This document shows, one piece after another, positions 1-5,108 of a stretch of DNA of 5,156 nucleotides (position 1 is the first letter of the stretch; every line of letters begins with the position of its first letter). A program made the position numbers and the translations under genes. The stretch is from assembly GCA_913009865.1 (NCBI GenBank), contig CAJVYK010000132.1:1-5156 (forward strand). The letters are read 5' to 3'. The DNA comes from an uncultured bacterium (GTDB taxonomy: Bacteria; Planctomycetota; Phycisphaerae; Sedimentisphaerales; Anaerobacaceae). The notes beneath the pieces are model-generated. The model saw only the letters and a program-made list of their open reading frames with translations. It was not told where the DNA came from and did no database searches.

Positions 1-5
1 GATCT
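1..5. other. Probable sequencing-adapter stub at the left edge
   Basis: The window opens with GATCT, the last five bases of the Illumina adapter end CTCTTCCGATCT. On the minus strand this reads AGATC, the first bases of the adapter found intact at the other end of the window. The rnfA reading frame supports contamination: the family normally reads Gly-Ala-Gly-(Ile/Leu)-Gly here, but this copy reads Gly-Ala-Gly-Ile-Asp, and the Asp codon lies wholly in these bases. Five bases alone could match by chance, so the call rests on the conserved glycine being lost and on the clear adapter at the far end. Confidence 0.55.
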
Positions 6-442
6 ATGCCGGCGCCGAAACTAAGGACAACCGCTTCCAGTAGATTGTCAATTTCCCAGAGGTTTATGAACAGACACAATCCTAAAATCGCACAGTTCGT
101 GGTAATCAACGGCAGGAATATGCCGAAGCTCTCATACAGTGCGGGGAAAAATTTTCGCAGATACATTTCCACAAGCTGCACCGCCCCTGCAATAACCAAT
201 ATGAAGCAGACGTATCGTGTAACCTCCAACGGCGTGCCAATCAGGATTAAGTGGTCAATCAGCCAGGTAAGCGTGCCGCTGAGGGTAATAACAAATGTCA
301 CCGCCAGGCCCATACCGAAGGCCATATCTATCCTTCCCGATACGCCGAGATAGGGACAGATACCGAGAAACTTCGTCAAGACAAGGTTGTTGACTATGAC
401 GATAGATATAAAGCCCATAAGCAGAATGTTAAGCGTATCCAT
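1..442 (-). CDS. rnfA: Rnf electron transport complex subunit RnfA (3' end missing)
   Basis: RnfA is a six-helix membrane subunit of the Rnf ferredoxin:NAD+ oxidoreductase, homologous to NqrE. With RnfE it holds an intramembrane 2Fe-2S cluster on the electron path. The frame runs open from an ATG at 442 to the left edge, giving 147 of roughly 190 residues. Clear family signatures are VNNLVLTKFLGICPYLGVS (about residues 17-35) and the FLPLITTNCAILGL stretch (109-122). The presumed cluster ligands are Cys29 and Cys117. The start follows the rnfE stop by 15 bases and has an AGGGA-type ribosome binding site upstream. The last codon is probably adapter-derived (see 1-5). A downstream rnfB is expected but outside the window. 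Confidence 0.96.
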   Translation of the reverse strand, partial: MDTLNILLMGFISIVIVNNLVLTKFLGICPYLGVSGRIDMAFGMGLAVTFVITLSGTLTWLIDHLILIGTPLEVTRYVCFILVIAGAVQLVEMYLRKFFPALYESFGIFLPLITTNCAILGLCLFINLWEIDNLLEAVVLSFGAGID

Positions 443-457
443 AAGTCTTCCCTAAAG

Positions 458-1096
458 TTAATGGCACGAACTCTTCGCCTGCTTTTTGCTGATTTTGTTC
501 ACCAGTCCTATCAGCAGCCCCAGGGTTATAAACGCTCCTACCGGCATACTCATTGCCGCCCACGGTACGAAACCGGCGGGTAAAACTTTAATTTCCCAGA
601 TTGCACCGGTCGAAAGAATCTCTCTTATCCCAGCCAAAACGCACAATGCAAACGTAAAGCCGACCCCCATTCCCAGGGCGTCGATGATACTTAAAACCAA
701 GCCGTTTTTACTGGCACAGGCCTCGGCACGGCAAATGATAATACAGTTGACAATAATCAGCGGCACATACGGGCCAAGCGTCTCGCTCATTACCGGCTGA
801 AACGCCTTCAGGAACAAATCCGCTATAGTAACAAAAGTTGCTATCGTCAGCGTAAACATCAGGATTCGCAGGTGCGGCTTTAAGAGATTGCGCATCAAAC
901 TGACCACGATATTGCTGCATATCAGTACAAAAATAACGCTAAGCCCCATAGTCAAAGCCGGCTTGACCGCTGCGGTAACCGCCAATGTCGGACACATTCC
1001 CAACAGCAGCCGAAAGACCGGATTTTCACGCCACAATCCAGCCAGCAGCGTTTGTTTGTAAAGACCCGGGTTGAGGGCTTTAGATTCAGCGGCCAT
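458..1096 (-). CDS. rnfE: Rnf electron transport complex subunit RnfE
   Basis: RnfE is the partner of RnfA (homolog of NqrD), a six-helix inner-membrane subunit that helps bind the 2Fe-2S cluster of the ion-pumping Rnf complex. The 212-residue product has the usual family length. It carries the conserved N-terminal WRENPVFRLLLGMCPTLAVT (about 22-41) and, in the fourth helix region, YVPLIIVNCIII followed by RAEA (110-126). Cys35 and Cys118 match the conserved cluster ligands. Two more cysteines, Cys122 and Cys127, stand where the family usually has Gly and Phe (GRAEAFA). The start overlaps the end of rnfG by 11 bases, with a GAAGGGA ribosome binding site inside rnfG about 10 bases upstream, so translation is probably coupled. 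Confidence 0.97.
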   Translation of the reverse strand: MAAESKALNPGLYKQTLLAGLWRENPVFRLLLGMCPTLAVTAAVKPALTMGLSVIFVLICSNIVVSLMRNLLKPHLRILMFTLTIATFVTIADLFLKAFQPVMSETLGPYVPLIIVNCIIICRAEACASKNGLVLSIIDALGMGVGFTFALCVLAGIREILSTGAIWEIKVLPAGFVPWAAMSMPVGAFITLGLLIGLVNKISKKQAKSSCH

Positions 1097-1706
1097 TGTT
1101 GATTAGTCCCTTCGCTTTCAACTTCTCTTTTACCTTATCAATATACATATTGAATATTTTCACTACAGCTTCGCTGCTCACAGTCGCTCCACTGATTGCC
1201 ACGATTTTGCTGTCGAGTTTTTCGGTTTTTCCCACTCTCACAAGCTCCAGTTTTCCTGCCGGCGCCCCCTTAAACTGATTGCGGTAGTAATCTTCCTTGA
1301 TTTTACTGCCAAAGCCCGGCGTCTCGTTACTCGAAAGAACGTCAAAGCCGAAAAACTTTTCGCACTTGCCGTCAACGGCTATTACGAGCTTAATCTTATC
1401 TGCAAAGCCGGGCCCGGAGGCAATGAATGCGAACCCGATGCTTCTGCCCTCAGCATCATCGGCTTCGTAAATATCCGTCTTAGTTATCCTGCCCTTCCTG
1501 CCTGGTATCTGAACGGCTTCTAACACCATTTTGAAATCGTTGGCGTCGGCAATAAGTGTCTTCATCAGGTTATTGAGCTTATCCTTCTGGTTCTGCTCGA
1601 TGCGCGGCGACCAGGCGGCGTTTGTTACCGCTATCAGCAGGCCGAAGCAAAATGACGAAACAATCAGCAGCCAGCTCTGTTGGATAAAATGTTTTATTTT
1701 AAGCAT
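1086..1706 (-). CDS. rnfG: Rnf electron transport complex subunit RnfG (FMN-binding domain)
   Basis: RnfG (homolog of NqrC) is a membrane-anchored subunit with a domain on the far side of the membrane that normally carries FMN, attached by ApbE to a threonine. I chose the ATG at 1706 (206 residues) because AAAGG sits 7 bases upstream. A TTG at 1748 would add 14 residues but lies in a repeat and has no ribosome binding site. Residues 11-31 form the single N-terminal membrane helix. The FMN-binding domain shows the conserved SSNETPGFGSKI (about 125-136) and ISGATVSSEAV (171-181), with Thr175 the expected FMN acceptor. The Asp normally three residues before the Ser of SGAT (the Dxx[S/T]GAT motif) is Val169 here. 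The gene overlaps rnfE by 11 bases and is separated from rnfD by about 200 bases of repeats. Confidence 0.95.
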   Translation of the reverse strand: MLKIKHFIQQSWLLIVSSFCFGLLIAVTNAAWSPRIEQNQKDKLNNLMKTLIADANDFKMVLEAVQIPGRKGRITKTDIYEADDAEGRSIGFAFIASGPGFADKIKLVIAVDGKCEKFFGFDVLSSNETPGFGSKIKEDYYRNQFKGAPAGKLELVRVGKTEKLDSKIVAISGATVSSEAVVKIFNMYIDKVKEKLKAKGLINNGR

Positions 1707-1713
1707 TACAAAA

Positions 1714-1718
1714 CCTTT
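1714..1718 (-). promoter_or_regulatory. Ribosome binding site deciding the rnfG start
   Basis: The minus strand reads AAAGG seven bases before the ATG at 1706. No comparable site precedes the upstream in-frame TTG at 1748. This supports the 206-residue form of RnfG. Confidence 0.7.
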
Positions 1719-1740
1719 TTTTGCCGCCAGGGCACACTTA

Positions 1741-1925
1741 AATATCAAAAATCAAATATCAAAATTACATATCAAAATGCAAAGTTCTTATTGAGTTCAT
1801 AGTTATGGGTTCATAGTTATGGGTTCATAGTTCATAGACGATGAACTATGAACAACGAACAATGAACAAGTTTTTGAATTTTTATTTGTCATTTTGCTTT
1901 TTGATTTCTAATTTTTGATTTCTTC
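1741..1925. repeat. Composite AT-rich inverted repeat enclosing a heptamer array
   Basis: The rnfD-rnfG gap is built from repeats. The left arm (from about 1741 to 1785) is a run of degenerate units such as TATCAAA and AATCAAA. The right arm (about 1885-1925) carries the complementary units TTTTGAT and ATTTTTGAT. Aligned as an inverted repeat, 1744-1765 matches the reverse complement of 1898-1919 at 18 of 22 positions by eye. The heptamer array at 1795-1867 sits between the arms. The right arm runs into the rnfD coding sequence, supplying its last codons and its TAG stop. No transposase is present, so this could be a non-autonomous palindromic element or locally expanded simple repeats. Confidence 0.75.
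1795..1867. repeat. Inverted array of GTTCATA heptamers
   Basis: Six heptamers run head to tail from 1795 to 1836: GTTCATA, GTTATGG, GTTCATA, GTTATGG, GTTCATA, GTTCATA. The first four therefore form two exact 14-base units. From 1841 to 1867 the same heptamer runs on the other strand (ATGAAC, TATGAAC, AACGAAC, AATGAAC). The junction is a perfect 13-base inverted repeat (1823-1835 with 1841-1853) around a five-base loop, AGACG. Transcripts of the operon would form a hairpin between rnfD and rnfG. No U-tract follows on either strand, so a standard terminator is unlikely. Confidence 0.9.
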
Positions 1926-2942
1926 TGGTCTGCCTCCTGCCGGTACCAGCCTGCAGAACCTGTCTATCAGGGGCGTTACGGCGTTCATCAAGAGAACAGC
2001 ATACATTATGCCTTCCGGATATTCTCCTACAATTCTTATAAGCATCGTTATCGCCCCTACCCCAACGCCGAAAATCCACATCCCTTTTCTTGTCAAAGGC
2101 GCGGTTACAGGGTCGGTAGCGATAAAGAATGCGCACAGCAGCATTCCGCCGCTGGTCAAATGGGACATCGGCCAGATATAGGCCTGGGGATTAACGGCAT
2201 AGCCAATCGCTGCGAAGACAAAAGCTGCAGCCAAAACAGCCAGCGGAATATGAAAATTTATTGTCCGTCTTACAAATAAGTAAATACCGCCGATTAGAAG
2301 AGCCAAAGCGCTCGTCTCACCCAGGCAGCCGCCAATTCCGCCGGTGAAGGTAGCTTCAAGCTGTTCATTGACAACTCCGGCTTCGCTTTTGCTTTTTATG
2401 GCCTGTTTACTCAAGGCCAGCGGTGTCGCCTGCGTTCGCGCATCGACTATTGTCTTTGTACTTACCTCTGTTGGGGCGATTTTAGGCATTGTCGAATCGA
2501 CGGTGGCCGGGACCATCCAGCTTGTCATCAACATACCGAAGCAGGCGGTTAGAAACGTTCTGCCGACCATAGCCGGATTGAATATATTGGCTCCGAGTCC
2601 GCCAAAAACCATTTTGCCGATTGCGATGGAAAAACAGGAACCGATTACCGCCGCCCAGGCAGGCAGGCCCGGCGGAAGCGACAGCGCAAGGATTATACCG
2701 GTAACAACAGCGCTGAAATCGCCTAATGAATTGGGCTTTTTGCGGATTAAATTGCAGAGCCATTCGGTTGCGACCGCTGAAATAACGCAGGTGGGGATAA
2801 GGATAAGCGCATAGACGCGAAAATAATAGCCGGCTGCCGCCACAGCGGGAACCAGGCCGATTATGACATCTATCATTACCCTGCGGGTAGAAAGCGGCCT
2901 GCTGATATGCGGCGAAGGCGAAACTGTTATATTTTCAAGCAT
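1908..2942 (-). CDS. rnfD: Rnf electron transport complex subunit RnfD
   Basis: RnfD (homolog of NqrB) is the large polytopic membrane subunit of Rnf, thought to form much of the ion path and to carry an FMN on a threonine. The 344-residue product has the usual length and is strongly hydrophobic. The conserved core runs through LSLPPGLPAWAAVIG (87-101), GKMVFGGLGANIFNPAMVGR (109-128) and ATDPVTAPLT (275-284), ending with VGEYPEGIMYAVLLMNAVTP (305-324). The expected flavinylation site is at 167-174 and reads DARTQATP, with Thr173 as acceptor; the usual Gly of the [S/T]GAT motif is Gln171. The ATG at 2942 is preceded by an A/G-rich stretch ending GGGTAT. The final residues EIKN and the stop are encoded by the AT-rich repeat arm. 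Confidence 0.97.
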   Translation of the reverse strand: MLENITVSPSPHISRPLSTRRVMIDVIIGLVPAVAAAGYYFRVYALILIPTCVISAVATEWLCNLIRKKPNSLGDFSAVVTGIILALSLPPGLPAWAAVIGSCFSIAIGKMVFGGLGANIFNPAMVGRTFLTACFGMLMTSWMVPATVDSTMPKIAPTEVSTKTIVDARTQATPLALSKQAIKSKSEAGVVNEQLEATFTGGIGGCLGETSALALLIGGIYLFVRRTINFHIPLAVLAAAFVFAAIGYAVNPQAYIWPMSHLTSGGMLLCAFFIATDPVTAPLTRKGMWIFGVGVGAITMLIRIVGEYPEGIMYAVLLMNAVTPLIDRFCRLVPAGGRPEEIKN

Positions 2943-2965
2943 ATACCCTTTTTTTCCTTTTTTAC

Positions 2966-2981
2966 CGCAGAGTTCTCTGCG
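2966..2981. other. Small perfect hairpin between rnfC and rnfD
   Basis: The 48-base gap between the rnfC stop and the rnfD start holds a perfect inverted repeat, CGCAGAG-TT-CTCTGCG, realistically a six-base-pair stem with a four-base loop. In the direction of the operon it is followed by an A-rich run, not by T, so it does not look like a terminator. It might be a processing or stability element between the two cistrons, or the remnant of a dispersed repeat. Confidence 0.5.
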
Positions 2982-2990
2982 ATTAATCTT

Positions 2991-4439
2991 TTACTGTGGT
3001 ATTTTTTTCTTTTGTCTGGCAAGAAGGATTTTGCCCGTTTTGATATATCCGGTCAGTTCTATATTGGCTGGGCAGACATAGCTGCAGCAGCCGCACTCCA
3101 TACAGGCGCTGATATAGTAACTTTCTGCTACATCTAAAAGATTATTTTTGACAGCGTGGGCAATCTTTGTCGGGTTCAAATGTTCAGGACAGGCCTCCAG
3201 GCATCTGCCGCAGCGAATACAAGGCGTTTGAATTCCGGCGAATTTAGCCCCTCCGATTTGTTTTTCCGTCAATACGGTTACAGCGCCGGTAGTCTTTGTA
3301 GTAGGTGTTGTCAAATCGGCAATTGCTATTCCCATCATCGGTCCGCCGAGAATTATTCTTACAGCTTCTTCTCTCAGCCCTCCGCAGAATTCTATAAGCT
3401 CAGCGACCGATGTCCCGATAGGGACGTAGTAATTGCCCGGATTGACGATTCCCTCTCCGGTAACGGTTACTACCCTGTGGGTCAGCGGCCAATCAGTAAC
3501 TACCGCCTCGGCAATTGCCGCTGTCGTAGCGACATTTAGCACCAGCACGCCAATCATCGGCGGGATACCGCCGGTGGGGACGTCTTTTTTCAGGATCGCT
3601 TTTATAAGCTGCCTTTCACCGCCCTGCGGATATTTTGTTTTGACGGGAACAACTTTAATACCGTCGCTGTTTGCCGAAGTTTTCAGCGCCGTGTTCATAA
3701 CCTCTATCGCCTCCGGCTTATTATCTTCGATGCCGATAAAGACTTCTGAACAGCCGGCAGCTTTTCTGGCAAGTTTGACCCCTGCGACAATCTGGTTGGT
3801 CCATTCGAGCATAATCCGATAGTCGCAGGTAATATACGGCTCGCACTCACATCCGTTGACAATCATTGCTTCTTTAGGCGCTTTGGGATTCGGCTCTACT
3901 TTCACAGACGTCGGAAATCCGGCACCGCCCATACCGACTATGCCTGCCTGACGTACAGCATAGCGTATCTGCTCTGCTGAGTAGCTGTCGTCATTGAAAT
4001 CGCTCGTAAATTTGGCCGAGCACGGCTGCTTTGGTGGATTGTTTTCTGGCTCTGTTTCTATAATCACCGCCGGGCCTCGGCCGAGGACGGCGTGGGACCG
4101 CAGGGCGATTTCTTTTACTTTACCGTTAACAGGCGAATGAACGGTCGCCGAAACGAAGGCGTCGCAATCGCCGATTTTCTGCCCCGCCTGAACTTGCTGC
4201 TTTTTTTCGACTAACGGCTCACAAATCGCGCCTATATGCTGGCTGAGCATAATTGCAACCTGTTTGCCGGCAGGGCCTGGCTGGATTTTGCTTTCACGGG
4301 TGAGTTCTTTACTGCCGGGCGGGTGTGTTCCGCCGGGAAAAGAAACCGAAGCAGGATGCGAAGGTTCCCGACGTCGTTTCGAAAACAGGGATGTTTTCGA
4401 TTCAGAAAATTTTGCTTTAGTTTGTAGTTTGTAGTTCAT
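2991..4439 (-). CDS. rnfC: Rnf electron transport complex subunit RnfC
   Basis: RnfC is the peripheral cytoplasmic subunit that exchanges electrons with NAD(H), related to NqrF-partner NqrA and to the 51-kDa subunit of complex I. The 482-residue product shows the N-terminal family signature PGGTHPPGSKELT (35-47) and the flavin/nucleotide loop GMGGAGFPT (169-177). It also shows NGCECEPYITCD (195-206), YPQGGERQL (270-278), and two 4Fe-4S motifs: Cys407, 410, 413, 417 and Cys446, 449, 452, 456, each followed by Pro. The iron-sulphur motifs separate it from NqrA. The only possible ATG before the first conserved motif is at 4439, inside a heptamer repeat. It has a stop two codons upstream and no ribosome binding site. 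This adds a basic leader of about 33 residues not usual for the family, so the start is less certain than the gene. Confidence 0.96.
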   Translation of the reverse strand: MNYKLQTKAKFSESKTSLFSKRRREPSHPASVSFPGGTHPPGSKELTRESKIQPGPAGKQVAIMLSQHIGAICEPLVEKKQQVQAGQKIGDCDAFVSATVHSPVNGKVKEIALRSHAVLGRGPAVIIETEPENNPPKQPCSAKFTSDFNDDSYSAEQIRYAVRQAGIVGMGGAGFPTSVKVEPNPKAPKEAMIVNGCECEPYITCDYRIMLEWTNQIVAGVKLARKAAGCSEVFIGIEDNKPEAIEVMNTALKTSANSDGIKVVPVKTKYPQGGERQLIKAILKKDVPTGGIPPMIGVLVLNVATTAAIAEAVVTDWPLTHRVVTVTGEGIVNPGNYYVPIGTSVAELIEFCGGLREEAVRIILGGPMMGIAIADLTTPTTKTTGAVTVLTEKQIGGAKFAGIQTPCIRCGRCLEACPEHLNPTKIAHAVKNNLLDVAESYYISACMECGCCSYVCPANIELTGYIKTGKILLARQKKKIPQ

Positions 4440-4454
4440 AGTTCATAGTTCGTA
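4420..4454. repeat. Tandem heptamer array covering the rnfC start
   Basis: Five head-to-tail heptamers fill this stretch: GTTTGTA, GTTTGTA, GTTCATA, GTTCATA, GTTCGTA. A degenerate sixth unit (GTGTTTA, 4455-4461) contains the stop codon of the upstream small gene. The unit is the one found between rnfG and rnfD. The array fills the gap between the small gene and rnfC and encodes the first six or seven residues of RnfC, including its ATG (4439-4437). Confidence 0.9.
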
Positions 4455-4458
4455 GTGT

Positions 4459-4761
4459 TTAGCCCCGTCCTCTGGGCGGGGTTATATTTTTCCGTTTGGC
4501 TTTTATAATCAATATACAAACAGCCGTTACCATCAGAGCCAGCAGGAAGCTAAGGGCTGTTCGCAACCCTTTTGTATTTATCGCTCCGGCTAAAATCCCT
4601 TCAAAAGCTGCTAAAGCGGCGATAAAAACTGTCAGCGGCAATAAAAAAGCAACTACAGCTTTGAGCACAACCGAAGGGCTTTTGGTATCGCCCAGCCGCC
4701 GATATGCCTCCTGGCATTGATTTTCCTGGTCGCACTCTTGACAGGATTTTTCCTGAGCCAT
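4459..4761 (-). CDS. Small RseC-like two-helix membrane protein, first gene of the Rnf cluster
   Basis: This 100-residue protein is not one I can name firmly. Its N-terminus carries Cys7, Cys10 and Cys16 (C-x2-C-x5-C), the spacing of the cysteine motif in RseC proteins. Two membrane helices follow (about 31-53 and 67-86), the first containing AFLLPLTVF, with a basic C-terminal tail. RseC has the same order of cysteine motif and two helices but is longer, with a soluble domain that seems absent here. RseC-family genes often accompany rnf/rsx operons, and this gene sits 19 bases upstream of rnfC, so a role in assembly or redox maintenance of Rnf is plausible but inferred. In-frame ATGs exist at 4824 and 4776; I prefer 4761 because a promoter lies at 4820-4792. 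No start has a good ribosome binding site. Confidence 0.7.
   Translation of the reverse strand: MAQEKSCQECDQENQCQEAYRRLGDTKSPSVVLKAVVAFLLPLTVFIAALAAFEGILAGAINTKGLRTALSFLLALMVTAVCILIIKAKRKNITPPRGRG
4463..4491 (+). terminator. GC-rich hairpin with T-rich tail, plus-strand orientation
   Basis: CCCCGTCC (4463-4470) pairs with GGGCGGGG (4474-4481), with one G-U wobble, around the loop TCT. It is followed on the plus strand by TTATATTTTT. That is the form of an intrinsic terminator for transcripts running against the operon, although no plus-strand gene lies upstream. For operon transcripts the wobble becomes a C-A mismatch and no U-tract follows, so it would at most act as a weak attenuator or pause. 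It encodes the PPRGRG tail of the small leading protein and abuts its stop codon. Confidence 0.35.
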
Positions 4762-4791
4762 AGTTTTCGCTACCATATAAAATAAACGGGT

Positions 4792-4820
4792 TTTATAATA
4801 GATATTGGCCGGACTTTCAA
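4792..4820 (-). promoter_or_regulatory. Probable sigma70-type promoter for the Rnf operon
   Basis: The minus strand has TTGAAA (4820-4815) and TATAAA (4797-4792) separated by exactly 17 bases, each one or two bases from consensus. Transcription would begin near 4785. That leaves a leader of about 23 bases before the ATG at 4761 and argues against translation from the upstream ATG at 4824. Confidence 0.55.
4794..4799 (+). promoter_or_regulatory. Possible -10 box for the divergent protease gene
   Basis: TATAAT, a perfect -10 hexamer, lies on the plus strand about 58 bases before the protease ATG. It overlaps the -10 box of the minus-strand promoter. No convincing -35 hexamer sits at 16-18 bases upstream (the 17-base position reads TACCAT). 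TACAAT at 4832-4837 is an alternative, also without a good -35. Confidence 0.25.
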
Positions 4821-4856
4821 ACATAAATTTTTACAATTACGATTGCGGGCATAAAA

Positions 4857-5108
4857 ATGTCTAAAAAACTGGTATTGTTAATATTTAGTTCGCTTTTGTG
4901 TTTTGTTTGTGTGGGTTGTTCGGTTAATCCTGTAACGGGCGAGGCGCAGCTCAACCTCTTTGGATCCGATATAAGAAATGATATGTCATTGGGTCGGCAA
5001 TGGGCGCCGCAGTTGGAGAAGGAGTTCGGAGGTGTTGTAGAAAATGTCAGTTTGGGAAATTATGTGAATTACGTAGGCCGAAACATTGCTCAGGCCGGTC
5101 ATGCACCA
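4857..5108 (+). CDS. M48-family metalloprotease lipoprotein, N-terminal fragment
   Basis: Only the first 84 residues are present. They start with a basic lysine pair, a hydrophobic stretch (5-20) and a lipobox ending VCVGC, with Cys21 the probable lipidated residue. Next comes CSVNPVTGEAQLNLFG (21-36) and then a segment with LGRQWAPQLEKEFGG, closely resembling the start of M48-family (LoiP/YggG-type) periplasmic zinc proteases, in which NPVTG after the lipid cysteine is characteristic. The catalytic HExxH would lie further on and is missing. The gene is divergent from the Rnf cluster and shares its short intergenic region; nothing suggests a functional link. The reading frame continues to the window end only because adapter sequence happens to stay open. 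No clear ribosome binding site precedes the ATG. Confidence 0.85.

Noticed and set aside
6..800. Open frames on the plus strand opposite rnfA and rnfE
   Set aside because: They are antisense shadows of strongly conserved rnf genes and have no family features of their own.
1707..1748. Longer RnfG starting at TTG 1748
   Set aside because: The added 14 residues come partly from repeat sequence, no ribosome binding site precedes the TTG, and the ATG at 1706 has AAAGG at good spacing and gives a normal N-terminal membrane anchor.
1795..1867. CRISPR array
   Set aside because: The units are seven bases, contiguous and without spacers, and no cas genes are present.
2344..2814. A 156-codon plus-strand frame opposite rnfD
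   Set aside because: It is the mirror of a hydrophobic membrane gene. Antisense frames of such genes are often open, and no ribosome binding site or known motif is seen.
458..4439. Na+-translocating NQR operon instead of Rnf
   Set aside because: The first large gene has the RnfC arrangement with two 4Fe-4S motifs, which NqrA lacks; the gene order is C-D-G-E-A, and no nqrF is seen.
4762..4824. Longer form of the small leading protein starting at ATG 4824 (or 4776)
   Set aside because: The 4824 start would lie upstream of the predicted promoter -35/-10 and has no ribosome binding site. The cysteine motif and helices are complete from 4761. The 4776 start cannot be excluded outright.
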